Positions 29,029-39,308 of a DNA stretch of 64,000 nucleotides are shown here, in pieces (the first letter of the stretch is position 1; each line of letters opens with the position of its first letter). The DNA lies in NCBI GenBank assembly GCA_905221605.1, contig CAJNDS010002471.1:142001-206000 (forward strand), in the 5' to 3' direction. The notes under the pieces were generated by a model. That model worked only from the letters and a program-made list of their open reading frames with translations. It was not told the origin of the DNA and did no database searches. Source of the stretch: Symbiodinium natans (taxonomy: Eukaryota; Sar; Dinophyceae; Suessiales; Symbiodiniaceae). Made by a program: the position numbers and the translations under genes.

Positions 29029-29396
29029 TCACTGAGCCCACAGGCCTCCTGGTTCGTGAGTCCCGTGATCAAAGCCCCGGTATCGATGAGCGCATTGCAT
29101 CGATTCTGATGCCTTTGAGAGAGGGCATGCTGAGGTCAGGTGCACGGATGGGCCCTTAGTGCGAAACCAATGAACCTGCTTGAATTCTCGGACCCCATTT
29201 AACCTGGACTGTGACTGCTTGTCAAAGGCTACACGCAGCTCATCATCGCCAACTACGAAGTCCTTCAGGATGTCCTTTTTGCCTTTCAACGCCCAACCCG
29301 AAATTCCCGAAACAGCTCCCCTTCTTGCCGCCTTCTCCAAAATCCCGAGATTTTTTCTTAACTCTATTTCGATCGAAGCCTTGGTTTCTTCACTGA
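29029..29396 (-). CDS. Terminal exon of unknown protein
   Basis: Acceptor CTTTCAGTGAG, 368 nt, stop TGA at 29029. Encodes SEETKASIEIELRKNLGILE, KAARRGAVSGISGWALKGKK, DILKDFVVGDDELRVAFDKQ and SQSRLNGVREFKQVHWFRTK and onward. One of the longest clean exons here. Basic and helix-rich; no family recognised. Confidence 0.7.
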
Positions 29397-29484
29397 CTCA
29401 CTGAAAGTTGACCAGCTCCAGTGTGGGTTTCAGAGGCTTGGGCTTGGGTTCTATATCATGTCGTTGAGAACCAGCATCTTCTAG

Positions 29485-29930
29485 GCCGCATTCTTGCCAA
29501 GTCGCGCAGCTTCGATGATGCTGTCAAGGAGCAGCTCAACGTTCCAGCCTCGCCGCATGAGGTAGGGGGGAGGGATTAGGGCAAAAGGTAGGGGGAGTAG
29601 GGCAGGGGAGGGGGGGGAGGGGGAGGCGGGGGACTGACGTAAGCTGCCGTCATCTTCGGACGCGAGCTCGACTTACTCTGCAAGCATAACCTGTAGGCTG
29701 AGAGCCTGCACCACGTGCCTGACATCAGCAGATTGGGAGGTTACACTGATCTAAGCCGCGCCTGGCTGCACAGCTTCGAAGGTGACGACCTTCAAGCTAC
29801 GCAGCGGGAAGTTGGTCGTCTAAGGTTTCTATGATGGGCTGGAGGAGTTCTGGATTATGAGGGAGATTCGTCTCTTCTGCAGCCTGCGGCATCCAGATGC
29901 TATCGGGGCACGATGGCCCCTAAACCCTAA
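29485..29930 (+). CDS. Multi-exon gene segment, possible kinase
   Basis: Exons 29485-29561 (RILAKSRSFDDAVKEQLNVP then ASPHE) and 29644-29739 (LPSSSDASSTYSASITCRLR then ACTTCLTSADWE) join in phase 0 across a G-rich intron. Further blocks at about 29775-29811 (FEGDDLQATQRE) and from about 29846 (EFWIMREIRLFCSLRHPDAI) join across a 34-nt intron. The last block resembles the helix-C/SLRHPN region of protein kinases. That is suggestive only. The middle join is unresolved. Confidence 0.5.
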
Positions 29931-30126
29931 ACCCTAAACCCTAAACCCTAAACGCTCAACCTGAAGTTCGATTGTCCGCCTGAGCTATGGATGTAGGTGT
30001 GAAGGACTAGCTCGGGCCTTGCACTATATATTCAGATCCGAATCTAGGGGTTTAGGGTTTAGGGTTTGGGGTTTAGGGTTTAGGGTTTAGGGTTTCGGGT
30101 TTAGGGTCCAACTTGTGGATTATCAG

Positions 30127-30333
30127 TCAACCCAACAACGCAATCTCCACCTGCGTGTCCGTCATCGTGCTCACCATTTCGCCCTCACTGCCTGGACGAG
30201 CAGAGGTCGGGTGTTGGCCGCACGAATGCCAGTTGACATCGATACGTCGTACTCTCTTGTCAAGAGTTGGGAAGAGTCCTCATACTACGCAAATCAGAGC
30301 CTAAGGCTAATCGTGCAGGATACGCAGAAGTAG
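30127..30333 (+). CDS. Terminal exon of unknown protein
   Basis: Acceptor GGATTATCAG preceded by TTTAGGG repeats. Encodes STQQRNLHLRVRHRAHHFAL, TAWTSRGRVLAARMPVDIDT, SYSLVKSWEESSYYANQSLR and LIVQDTQK then TAG. Confidence 0.6.
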   Translation, partial: STQQRNLHLRVRHRAHHFALTAWTSRGRVLAARMPVDIDTSYSLVKSWEESSYYANQSLRLIVQDTQK

Positions 30334-30339
30334 GCGCAG

Positions 30340-31300
30340 TACATATTAGGAGCATACCGGGACTTGATTGCACATGGAAAACATGTATATAACGTGTAGG
30401 TCCAGGAGGCGTGGGATATTAAACTGATGCTGTGCATCCAGAACACCTTTGCTGGTGAGGCCTCGCACTCAAAATACTAGTACCTGATGGTCTGCTCTGC
30501 CTTTCACTACAAAGAGGCCTGATATTGAACAACGTTTCCCCCAAATACCTCTTTCTTATAGGGTTCTGAAAGGAGGGGGGCATGGGTTCCGTAAAACTCC
30601 CCATTACTCGCTTAAGGCTCCCTGGGTACCTACCCCCCTTGATGCCCCCAATCCCTTAAGGACCCTCTAACTTTCGGGCCCTGCAGCAACCCTCCTACGG
30701 GCCCGTAGGGGTGTTGAATTATCTGCAATCACCCTAAACCCTCCCTAGGCCCGAGACCCTAAACCCCCGTCCCAACGAATCCTGGCTCGTAGTCGCACTG
30801 TCCGAGCTCCCTTGGCATCCTTCAGTGTGTGAATAAGAGAATGAATGAGCCTGCGAATGAATGAACGCAGGGTGAGTACATGAACGAAACAAGCTCTGTC
30901 TCTAGGAGTTAATCTGTTGAGTCGTGAAGGTAACAGCCAGGATGGGAGAATGAGGGTGAAAAGGGCCAAATAATAAGTCCTTTAAAGGGGCCCTTTTCAT
31001 CTCCCTCATTCGTGCGGTTAACAGGTTCATGATGACATGGGTGAACAGGAAAGGGGCAAAAGACCCCATATTTTCGTGCGTCTTTTTACTCCTTACAAAT
31101 TAGCATATTTTATTAGGGCTTTTGGTACCTTTCGAGCGGTTAACAAGCCAGCCCAGGAATCCTCGTGACAGAACCCCTAATTTAATATTATAATATTGGT
31201 AATGAAAGCACGCAATATTATTAGTATTAAATTGGGGGCATTGGGGCGCCAAAGCCGAGGCTTTGCTTTCTAAGTCGGAGCTTCCATGTGCAGATCTCAG
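30340..31300. other. Repeat-rich stretch, no gene resolved
   Basis: It holds a family F fragment (30545-30672, CCCTTAAGGACCCT motifs) and an AT-rich palindrome (31173-31245) with CCCTAATTTAATA / TATTAAATTGGGGG arms. A minus ORF at 30745-30969 is not convincing. Confidence 0.5.
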
Positions 31301-31307
31301 GCATTAT

Positions 31308-31392
31308 GGGGGTTTACGAAAATAGGAGACCCGAATCTTGTCCCCCAAATAGTAGGACCCCAACAAGGTACCCCTAAGTTCGGAGACCACCA
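31308..31392. mobile_element. Family C inverted-repeat element
   Basis: Ends GGGGGTTTACGAAAATAGG and GTACCCCTAAGTTCGGAG. Splicing of this copy was not established. Confidence 0.65.
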
Positions 31393-31969
31393 AATGGTTA
31401 AACCCTCAACCCTAAACCCCCAACCCTTTATAGAACTTTTCAGGTTATGGGCTTCAAAGAGGTTCCGGTTGGTAGGGCTTAGGTTCAAGGCTTCAGCAGA
31501 TTTTTCCTCTCTGAAGCCTTCACGCGAGACCTTCAATCCGCGTGACTTGCTCACCCTAAACCCTAAACCGTAAACCCTTACACCCTAAACCCTAAACCGT
31601 GGCTTTCGTATTTTGGGCTTAGCGGTTCTCCACACCATGAACATCTGAAGTGTGCAAAGATGCACGCCCAAGGGGTTCCCAGAAACATTTCCGTGAATGT
31701 GCTCAGAACACGAGCAGGGCATCCTGAAGCCAACCAGCAAGGGCCCCAAACCCTAAACCCTTTGTGATCGGGGAGCTGAAGCCCTAAACCCTAAACCCGA
31801 AACAAGGGGACGCAACTCAGAGTAGTATGCCCGAGGGGCAGGTCAGACGGAGTTCCGGAGAAGCCGATGCGCTGCCCGAAAAGGATGGAACCTCTGCTCC
31901 CCCCGTGCCTACCAGGCCCTAAGACCTCGGGTATTGAAGGGTTTTTTTGTCCTATGAGCCCTAAGCCCT

Positions 31970-32036
31970 AAGCCCTATAAACCCCATAAACCCCATAAAC
32001 CCTATAAACCCTATAAACCCTGTAAACCCTATAAAC
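31970..32036 (-). repeat. CCCTATAAA array
   Basis: Seven CCCTATAAA/CCCCATAAA units, the complement of the TTTATAGGG array at 60.5 kb. It is on the donor side of minus-strand exon 32053-32167. Confidence 0.85.
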
Positions 32037-32052
32037 CGGTTTTTGCAACCAC

Positions 32053-32434
32053 CTGCGGTTGCATGATGTTGATGGTCGGAGTTGGAGATGCCGAAAATGC
32101 CGGGCTCTTCAACAAAACGGACTTGGTTTTTAGGCTTCTGGGTCGGAGCCTTTGGCTCGGCTTTGAGCTGCGTGGGATTTCAAGGTTTAGGGTTTAGGGT
32201 TTAGGGTTGTTGCGCTGGACCCAACGAGGAGGACCTCAACACCTGTGCTTCTTCGAGCTTCTCGGATCTTCAGCTGCGACGCAGACCACGGCAACATCTC
32301 CATCTCCAACGGAGACTCCGTGAAGCTATGCCGATATTTAAACCCTATAAACCCTAAACCCTAAAAAACCCTAACCCTAAACCCTGACCCAAATCCGTCT
32401 CTGCCCAGGCGCCACCGAGATCCTGGCCCGAAGC
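32053..32434 (-). CDS. Three-exon gene segment, unknown product
   Basis: Exons 32434-32389 (FGPGSRWRLGRDGF), 32325-32235 (FTESPLEMEMLPWSASQLKI then REARRSTGVE) and 32167-32053 (LKAEPKAPTQKPKNQVRFVE then EPGIFGISNSDHQHHATA). Phases GG|C and 0 agree. Acceptors TGCCCAG, GGCATAG, CACGCAG; donors GTCAGG, GTCCTC, GTGGTT. Introns are 63 and 67 bp, one with CCCTAAA/TATAAA repeats. Possibly a linker-rich regulatory protein. Confidence 0.7.
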
Positions 32435-32596
32435 CTGGGCAAGGGAATGTAGCAACTCTCATGTAGCCTAGGGTTGAGGGTTGAGGGTTGAGGGTTTAGG
32501 GTTTAGGGTTTAGGGTTCAGGTTTTGGGGATTGGGGTTTAGGGCTTTCAAGATAAAGCAGGGAAAACCACACCATTAGAGGCACCTCATTGCCACA

Positions 32597-33133
32597 ATGT
32601 CACAAGGCTCCTCTGTCTGTTTCTTAAATTCTCAGCGCGTATACAGTCGCAGGCCCTGGCTACACACGCCCCGATGCCAAAACATGGTCAGGGAGGTCAT
32701 GCAGATTCTAGGCCATAAGTCGTGCCTTGTGTTGCTGTTAGCAGGACCACAGAAGTGGGAGCAAACAGGTGCTTGTTGTAGCACCCCTAAAGGTACTTTG
32801 CTTTGCACGTCGGGAGGTGCCTTTGGATGCAGAAGGCTGCGGCAACTGGACGCTTGCCGGCTTGTTCCAGAACTTGTCACGCATGTTTGGGCTGTGATGT
32901 ACAAAGCGCACAACACTGCAAGTACCAGCGTTTTATGTACACAAAATTACCATAACACAACATGCTCCGAACACCAGTGGGTGTTGAACGTTTTGGAATG
33001 GACCCTTGCGACCGTCTTTTTCCGGAAAGGTCAACTGCATCTTTTTGCCCCGCTCTATAATGGGCAAGAGGGCAAAGAAAAATACTGTAAACACCAGTGT
33101 CCTGGCACGTGTTGTGGCACGTTCGCGATATAA
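32597..33133 (+). CDS. Long ORF, unknown product
   Basis: ATG at 32597, TAA at 33131, 178 codons without an intron, the second-longest non-repetitive ORF. Includes CQNMVREVMQILGHKSCLVL and VLNVLEWTLATVFFRKGQLH, and 14 cysteines. No family recognised. Codon use was not tested, so chance opening cannot be excluded. Confidence 0.4.
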   Translation: MSQGSSVCFLNSQRVYSRRPWLHTPRCQNMVREVMQILGHKSCLVLLLAGPQKWEQTGACCSTPKGTLLCTSGGAFGCRRLRQLDACRLVPELVTHVWAVMYKAHNTASTSVLCTQNYHNTTCSEHQWVLNVLEWTLATVFFRKGQLHLFAPLYNGQEGKEKYCKHQCPGTCCGTFAI

Positions 33134-33863
33134 ATTGGTGCCGTTAACCCTCCCCACCTCCCACCTCCCCCACCTTACTACAACCAGAATCCCTATACTA
33201 CGACCAAACGAGCCTGCCACAAACTGAGGTTTGATTCTAGCAAAACCCAGAACCCGCATCACAACCAGCTAATGCTGATTATACATGGAGAGATTTCCAA
33301 GGAATTTCTCTTCAGCCCAATCCCATGAAAGCCCGCAACCATTGCAGGCTAAGCAACGCAGGATCAGCAACTACAGTACCAAGGGTGCCACGCGTCTACT
33401 TTTGTGCGAACGCAAACTCATCTCTTTCGCTTGAGGCTCCCACAAGTTGAAAGCTTGCCCACATACAATAGAAAAAAACAATCTCAGGCTGGTGCCGACA
33501 GCTTCTCGTCTTGGAAGCGCATGACTTGGATGTTGCAAAGGATGCGTGGGAGCCAGACATCCAAAACCAAAGCACAATAGCAGGGCCACGGGAAGGCTGT
33601 CAATCACAAGCAGCAGAGCCTGCAAGAACCAAGCACATCTGCCCCCTAGCACCCTCTTTACTTAAGTACCAATTCCTAAAGGTAGAGTTTCCAGAGCTGT
33701 GTACAGGAGCAGATAAAACCTTGAGTGAGGGTGACCTGAGTGAGGGTGCCGCCCTGCCTTGACACTTATGCTAAGTCGTGCCTGGGGCCTCGGGCGCCTC
33801 AAGGAGGGTCAGGGCCCTTGAATCAACAAATGGTTTCCAGGTAGGGGCGAGCCGCGGCGAGCC

Positions 33864-34121
33864 TTGAAGCCCCATTCTAAGCGCAAGAGGAGAGCAAGCA
33901 ATATCCCCAAGCAGCCACCAATCACAGTTTCCAAGCCCAGAAACTCAACACCTCAAAGCATCGGTCCAACTTTCCCTGTGAAGGAAGCAGATATTTGCTC
34001 AGCGACATTGGGGGAACACAGACTGCTCCAGGTAGAAGTGCACCTTGCTCCAGGGCTTCTTGGGAAATGGCCGAGGAGCCAAAGGTTCACCGTGGGCGCA
34101 AGGCCTTTGGTAGGCCCCTAA
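33864..34121 (+). CDS. Candidate plus-strand exon
   Basis: Encodes KPHSKRKRRASNIPKQPPIT, VSKPRNSTPQSIGPTFPVKE and ADICSATLGEHRLLQVEVHL and onward, ending at TAA made by a CCCTAAA-like unit. Its N-terminal part is very basic. Between 33.2 and 33.86 kb, overlapping ORFs on both strands could not be separated. Confidence 0.45.
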   Translation: MKPHSKRKRRASNIPKQPPITVSKPRNSTPQSIGPTFPVKEADICSATLGEHRLLQVEVHLAPGLLGKWPRSQRFTVGARPLVGP

Positions 34122-34775
34122 ATCCTAAACCCTGAACCCTAATTATCTTAGTTGCTGAGTACCCTGGCCCAAAAAAGGTTAACCTTTCAATTGTGGTGGG
34201 ATTGTATATATCCCAAAAGGTTATAGGTTATCTTTTATCTTTTCATCTACTAAGCTATAATGGACTCCGCTCGATCCAGTGCTTCGCCAGGGTGCAGCTG
34301 AGGGAAGCTTCCGAAGCAGCTCGAAGAGCTGGGCCATGTTTGCCTCTCAGGGCAATTTTGTTTTTCTTATTAGGCTGTTTATCGTGATTCAGACTCAACA
34401 TATTGCTTAAACGTACGGGTAAGGTCGCTTTCAGGTATTGGGGCGGTACTGTACAAAACCCTGTGCCACAAGGTGGCGCCATGCCAAGCAAAGCCTGGTG
34501 TAACCTGGAACTCTGCAAGCATGAGCCCTCCATGCACACTGGCCCCCCCTGCTCCCTACTGTTTGCAAAAGCAAAATAAATGAATGACATGTTATCTTAT
34601 TTTGGGGGGTTTGTGAAGAAACAGAAAGCATCCAAGCCACCTCGTTTCTCCGTTCGAGGAGGTGCAACGGCAGCCTTTGAGTGGCGAGGGGATGGCGGCT
34701 TAGGGTTCCCACCCTAAACCCTAAACCCTAAACCCCAAACCCTAAACCCTAAACCGTTTCAAGTCTGCCAGTGCA

Positions 34776-35240
34776 TCATTTCACCAGGCCGAGCAGCACC
34801 CTCGGTCTCAAACGATCAGGTTTGGTCATCTGCGTACCGCCCTCCTTCAAATCAGGCTTCTCATTTGACATTGCGTGGACTATTCTTCCATACTCTTGGA
34901 TTGCGAAGAAGTTTCGCATCTGAAGATAAGCCTCTTGCTCCATTGCTTTTGCCACCTGCCTAGCTGACTGTCTTTTAGAATCCAGAGATAGGGACAAAGT
35001 CTTATCCGTTTCGGACTGAATGCCTAGGGTTTTGCATAGGGGCTACCACAGCCATGGCCCGAGGGCGATGGCCAAAAGCAGCAAAGTTCCTCAAATTCTT
35101 GAGAGCCCTCGAAGCATTCACTCACAGCCTCAGATCCAACTCTTGTTGTGCCGAACCTCGCGTTGTGGGATGAACTGGGCCCGTCCTCGAGGCCTAAGAC
35201 TTCTGCGGAGGTCTGGGCGTCGAGCTCCGCCTCGCTCAGG
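34776..35240 (-). CDS. Two-exon C-terminal gene segment
   Basis: Exon 35240-35047 encodes LSEAELDAQTSAEVLGLEDG, PSSSHNARFGTTRVGSEAVS and ECFEGSQEFEELCCFWPSPS then GHGC. Exon 35023-34776 encodes IQSETDKTLSLSLDSKRQSA, RQVAKAMEQEAYLQMRNFFA and IQEYGRIVHAMSNEKPDLKE and onward to LLGLVK then TGA. The intron is only 23 nt (GTAGCCCC...CCCTAG), phase 1 on both sides. An alternative acceptor GGCATTCAG would break the phase. No family recognised. Confidence 0.65.
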
Positions 35241-35259
35241 CTTGGTGGGTGTGTAAACC

Positions 35260-35330
35260 ACGGTCTCCCCAATACTCCCCACTACTCCTTGAGGCTCCCA
35301 TGAACCCCCTCCCTTAAGGATCCCATGTTG
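35260..35330. mobile_element. Family F repeat fragment
   Basis: Contains CCCCACTACTCCTTGAGGCTC and CCTCCCTTAAGGATCCC in part. Relatives are at 24604-24690, 30545-30672 and 57090-57165, with CCCTTAAGGACCCT-like ends. Confidence 0.5.
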
Positions 35331-35450
35331 TTGGGGTGGGCCGTGAAAACAGCAGATGGCATTGTAGGGCCTGGTTCATGCCTGGGCTTCCGTAGAAGCC
35401 GGCTTATGAGAATCCCACGCGACCGCAGTTCTAGATTCTAGACCTGCAGT

Positions 35451-35850
35451 ATGTCTTGTGATCCCGCACTTTTGAATACATCAGATGGTAGCCTTCTGGC
35501 CATGGGGATTGTTAGCACCAGCTGGGATATTGCTCTGTTGGAGATTCCTGGCTTGATTGCGTGTAAGCTTGACCTAAGGCACAAAGCCACTTCGAGGCCT
35601 GCCTCGAATTTCTTCAAAGGGCTCCCAGATCTTCCAAAACCCCTTAATTCAGGTATATACCTTAATTCCTAATAAGGATCCTTAGTATAAATTAGGGTAC
35701 ATTCCTTAATTAAGGGGTTTTGGAAGATCTGGGAGCTACGGCTACACAGCCGCAGCGCAAGTACCAAATCCAGCGAAATTCAAGAACAACTCCCCACGTT
35801 TGCTTCAAGCGCTGCTCTCTCTCAACCCCGGCCCTTCGAGCAAAGCCTAA
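35451..35850 (+). CDS. Two-exon C-terminal gene segment around a MITE
   Basis: Exon about 35451-35562 encodes SCDPALLNTSDGSLLAMGIV then STSWDIALLEIPGLIA, with donor T|GTAAGC. Exon 35750-35850 encodes AAQVPNPAKFKNNSPRLLQA then LLSLNPGPSSKA and TAA, after acceptor GCTACACAG. Phase 1 agrees. The 187-bp intron holds a complete family G palindrome. Confidence 0.65.
35622..35736. mobile_element. Family G palindromic MITE, copy 1
   Basis: Perfect 29-bp inverted arms starting GCTCCCAGATCTTCCAAAAC, with a TATACCTTAATTCC... AT-rich core. It lies inside the intron of the plus-strand gene. Confidence 0.85.
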
Positions 35851-35876
35851 GCCGCAAATCGTCAAGTAGTGTAGGC

Positions 35877-35988
35877 CCAGATCTTCCAAAACCCCTTACT
35901 TAAGGAATATACCCTAATTTATACTAAGGATCCTTATTAGGAATTAAGGTATATACCTTAATTAAGGGGTTTTGGAAGATCTGGGGGC
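35877..35988. mobile_element. Family G palindromic MITE, copy 2
   Basis: Same arms (CCCAGATCTTCCAAAACCCC) and same core in reverse order to copy 1, only about 140 bp downstream of it. Confidence 0.85.
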
Positions 35989-36066
35989 CCTGAGCCCGAA
36001 ACGCTGAAGAAATCTCTTGGAGCGGCCTGTTTCACGCAGAAGTCCGCCCCAGACTCTTCAACCCAG

Positions 36067-36280
36067 GTGCGCCAAAGCAAAGAGGTAGGCCTGGCAGCGT
36101 TTAGCACTCCATGCAGGGCTGTAGGGCTTTTCGGATTGACGGTGCAGTGGAAGGGCCTCCGCAAGAATCTTCCCCCGTATTGCAAGAAGCCTCTGTCCTC
36201 CCTCCCAGCAACTGAAGCCAGTAGAACAAGATGTCGTAAGGAACCAAGGGTCTGGAAGGGAGGGGGGTGTAAGAGACCCA
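36067..36280 (+). CDS. Candidate plus-strand exon
   Basis: Encodes KEVGLAAFSTPCRAVGLFGL, TVQWKGLRKNLPPYCKKPLS and SLPATEASRTRCRKEPR. Boundaries unresolved. Confidence 0.45.
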
Positions 36281-36539
36281 TGTTCCCCAAATAAGGGCTT
36301 AAAAGTTCTAAATAAGCCTTAATACGCCCTAATATGGAGATGCCCTAGTCATCCCAAATAAGCCTGAGCAAGCCTTAAATAAGCGGTGCGCTTTTTGTTT
36401 TAAAGGGGATTATAAAGGGGACAAAAAAAAGGAATAAGGGCCTACTCCGTGTCCTAACCAGGGAACAATCTGAAGATGTTTCGGGTTTGGGGTTTAGGGT
36501 TTAGGGTTTAGGGTTTAGGGTTTAGGGTGTGGCGAATCT

Positions 36540-36592
36540 GGGCCTCTCCAGAACTGCACCCGCTTCAGCTTCCAGCCGATCACATAGCATGC
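36540..36592 (-). CDS. Short exon between telomeric arrays
   Basis: Acceptor CTCTTCCCAG; encodes ACYVIGWKLKRVQFWRGPDS in phase 0. A donor GTGCAG after KLKR is possible. TTTAGGG arrays flank it at 36483-36530 and 36628-36714. Confidence 0.5.
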
Positions 36593-36628
36593 CTGGGAAG
36601 AGAGGGCTGCAGGCGAAGAAGCTAAGCC

Positions 36629-36714
36629 GGTTTAGGGTTTAGGGTTTAGGGTTTAGGGTTTAGGGTTTAGGGTTTAGGGTTTAGGGTTTAGGGTTTAGGG
36701 TTTAGGGTTTAGGG
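36629..36714 (+). repeat. Interstitial telomeric array TTTAGGG
   Basis: Twelve perfect units. Confidence 0.95.
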
Positions 36715-37144
36715 AACCAGGGCTTGGTGTTCGTTTTTATACTTTTCCTTGCAGCTTCAGGTTCGGGTTTTTGGGCTTTGGGCTTTGGGCTTTGGGCTTA
36801 GGGCTTAGGGTTTAGGGTTTAGAGGCTCCTACTCGAGTTGTCTGGCGCCAGTGGTGATTGGTAATATGGAATCTGCGAACTCAACCCAGCAAGCCTCCAT
36901 GCCCTCTTTTTCCCCTCTCTTCTCTCTTTTTGTTGCCCCTCTCTTCTTCTTCTGCCGGGCATGGAGATCTCTCCCATCTATATTCATCCCAGAGGCCCGG
37001 ATCCTGAACCCTGTCGTTTGTCATTCCAATCCTGTTACGCATGATCTCCTCGATCGATTGAGGGAAGTGAAGAAGGAATCGCTGCTTGAATCCTAAGAGC
37101 ACGAGACCTACTAACTGCTAAAGCCCAGCCTGCATACGAGTGCA

Positions 37145-37350
37145 GGGGGGTTTCCGAAACTAGGAGTACCTTATTGGGGTCCTTATTACTTGGCTGCACT
37201 CAGGAGGGTAGCAAAAAATAAAACTTTTTGCTGCCTTATTAAGAAACCCGTTATATACCCAAAAAGGCTAAAGATGTAAAGTTACAGTAAAGCACCACAA
37301 AGATTATAAGGGGGATCGATATTGGTGATCTCCTATTTTCGTAAACCCCC
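37145..37350. mobile_element. Family C element with nested insertion
   Basis: Outer ends GGGGGGTTTCCGAAACTAGG and TCCTATTTTCGTAAACCCCC. Its middle (37190-37302) is a copy of the intron-borne repeat from 13.7 kb. Confidence 0.75.
37190..37302 (+). mobile_element. Dispersed intron-borne repeat, copy 2
   Basis: Matches 13693-13803 from TTGGCTGCACTCAGGAGG to CACAAAG at roughly 80-85 percent by eye, including the 18 bases that are exon at 13.7 kb. Confidence 0.75.
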
Positions 37351-37543
37351 GCATCCCACAAGGGGCTCACATACCGAGAACCCCGGGCCCTAAACCCCGA
37401 ACCCTAAACCCTAAAACCTAAACCCTAAACCCTACCCCGGGCTCGGTGCCCGGCCCAGAACTTCATCGAAGTCCTCTCGCCGAAGGCCCTCATAGCGGTA
37501 AGCTAGGATCGTGAGGCCGATGACGACCTCAGCTGGCTGTAGG

Positions 37544-37632
37544 GTCTAGGATCTAGGGTCTAGGGTTTAGGGTTTAGGGTTTAGGGCTTAGGGCTTAGGG
37601 TTTAGGGTTTAGGGTTTCGGGTTTAGGGTTCA
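37544..37632 (+). repeat. Mixed telomeric array (TCTAGGG, TTTAGGG, CTTAGGG)
   Basis: Thirteen imperfect units. Confidence 0.9.
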
Positions 37633-37734
37633 GCATCTCAAGTTCGAGCATTTACTCGGCCAGCAGTGTGTGTAGGCAACGGAACAAAACCCACCCGCCC
37701 AAAGATTCACATAACACTATGAACATATAAAGTT

Positions 37735-38385
37735 TATTAAACACCAGGCCTTGAGGCACTGAAACCCTAAACACCAGGCCGGGAGACCCTGAACACCAGG
37801 CCTTGAGGCCCTGAAACCCTAAACACCAGGCCGTGAGACCCTGGCCTTGAAACCCTAAACACCAGGCCTTGAGGCCCTGAAACCCTAAACACAAGGCCGT
37901 GAGAACTTGAAACCCTAAACAGCAGGCCTTGAGGCCCTGAAACCCTAAACACCAGGCCGTGAGGCCTTGAAACACTATAAACACCAGGCCTTGAGGCCCT
38001 GAAACCCTAAATACTAGGCCGTGAGGCCTTGAAACCCTAAACACCAGGCCTTGAGGCCCTGAAACCCTGAGGCCTTGAAACCCTAAACACCAGGCCTGGA
38101 GGCCCTGAAACCCTAAACACCAGGCCGTAAGGCCTTGAAACCCTAAACACCAGGCCTGAGGCCCTGAAACCCTAAACACAAGGCCGTGAAAACTTGAAAC
38201 CCTAAACGCCAAGCCTTGAGGCCCTGCAACCCTAAACGCCAGGCCGTGAGGCCTTGAAACACTAAACACCAGGCTTCGAGGCTCTGAAACCCTAAACACC
38301 AGGCCGTGAGGCCTTGAAACCCTAAACACCAGGCCTTGAGGCCCTGAAACCCTAAACGCCAGGCTGTGAGGCCTTGAAACAAAGG
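37735..38385 (-). repeat. Telomere-derived minisatellite, about 29-bp unit
   Basis: About 22 copies of a unit that reads GAAACCCTAAACACCAGG CC then TTGAGGCCCT or GTGAGGCCTT; the two forms largely alternate. Each copy holds one CCCTAAA. Because 29 to 30-bp units keep the minus strand open, it creates a 272-codon repetitive ORF (37652-38470, units of GFQGLKAWCL / FRVSGPQGLV type). I regard that ORF as a by-product. Confidence 0.9.
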
Positions 38386-38387
38386 GG

Positions 38388-38735
38388 TCGGTGGGGTCGA
38401 AATGGATCAAATTCTCCAATTGGTGCTGAACAATGGGGGGGGGGGTCAAAGGGGTCAGAGGGGTCGACATGGATCAAATTCTCCAATTGGTGCTGAACAA
38501 TGGGGGGGTCAAAGGGGTCCAAAGGATTCGGAATGGATCAAATTCTCCAATTGGAGCTGAACAATGGGGGTGTCAAGGGATTCGGAGGAATGGATCAAAT
38601 TCTCCAATTGGTGCTGAACAATGGGGGGGTCAAACGGGTCGGAGGGTCGAAATGGATCAAATCTCCAATTGGTGCTGAACAACGGGGGGGTGAACAAAAA
38701 ATGAAATTGATCAAATTCTCCAATTGGTGTTTAAC
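38388..38735 (+). repeat. Second minisatellite, about 55-65-bp unit
   Basis: Six copies of ATGGATCAAATTCTCCAATT then GGTGCTGAACAATGGGGGGG with spacer length variation. It directly follows the telomere-derived array. Confidence 0.9.
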
Positions 38736-39077
38736 ATTTAGGGTTATATGGTAGAGAGGTTTAGGGTTTAGGGTTTAGGGTTTAGGAATTAGGGTTTAGG
38801 GCTGTAGGGTTTAGGGTGTAGGGACCCAGATCATCGGACGATGGCTTGTGAGAGTCAGTCATGCGGAGAGAACCAGATTCCTGACTGGACAGGTTCTGAG
38901 TTTTTTGTTGGGCACCGACTAGCAAGAGCGAGCCGGGCCGCAAGGCAGCGAGGTGTTTCATACAAGCGCCTCTTAACCCTTTCCCAGGCCCCTAGGATTT
39001 GGGGTGCTGGGTTTAGGACTCTTCCTGCGGCTGACACACACACACACATAGTTCTGGAGTTGGGTTGTTGACGGCAG

Positions 39078-39308
39078 GTGATCTTGCAGCAAGTCACTTC
39101 AAGCCCCCTGGCTCCTCATGCTTTGCTTGCCTCCGCCCTGCTAGACCCCAGGCTGCACAAGCTTAGATCAGCGAAGGCGCGTCAGGATGTGCGAACTCGC
39201 TGGACTGCGAGGGGACATCCTTTCCTGGCAGAGCGACGTCCTTTGAGGTCTACAAGCGCAAGCAGTTCTAAGCACGATAGTTCTGGGCATGGTTGCGGTG
39301 GCCCGTAA
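39078..39308 (+). CDS. Candidate plus-strand ORF
   Basis: Encodes LASALLDPRLHKLRSAKARQ then DVRTRWTARGHPFLAERRPL and onward, arginine-rich. Upstream, 38841-39071 (DWTGSEFFVGHRLARASRAA) is open in another plus frame. Confidence 0.4.
   Translation: MILQQVTSSPLAPHALLASALLDPRLHKLRSAKARQDVRTRWTARGHPFLAERRPLRSTSASSSKHDSSGHGCGGP

Noticed and set aside
37652-38470. 272-residue repeat protein
   Set aside because: The frame is kept open by a minisatellite whose unit is near a multiple of three and contains CCCTAAA. The N-terminal part is the second minisatellite.
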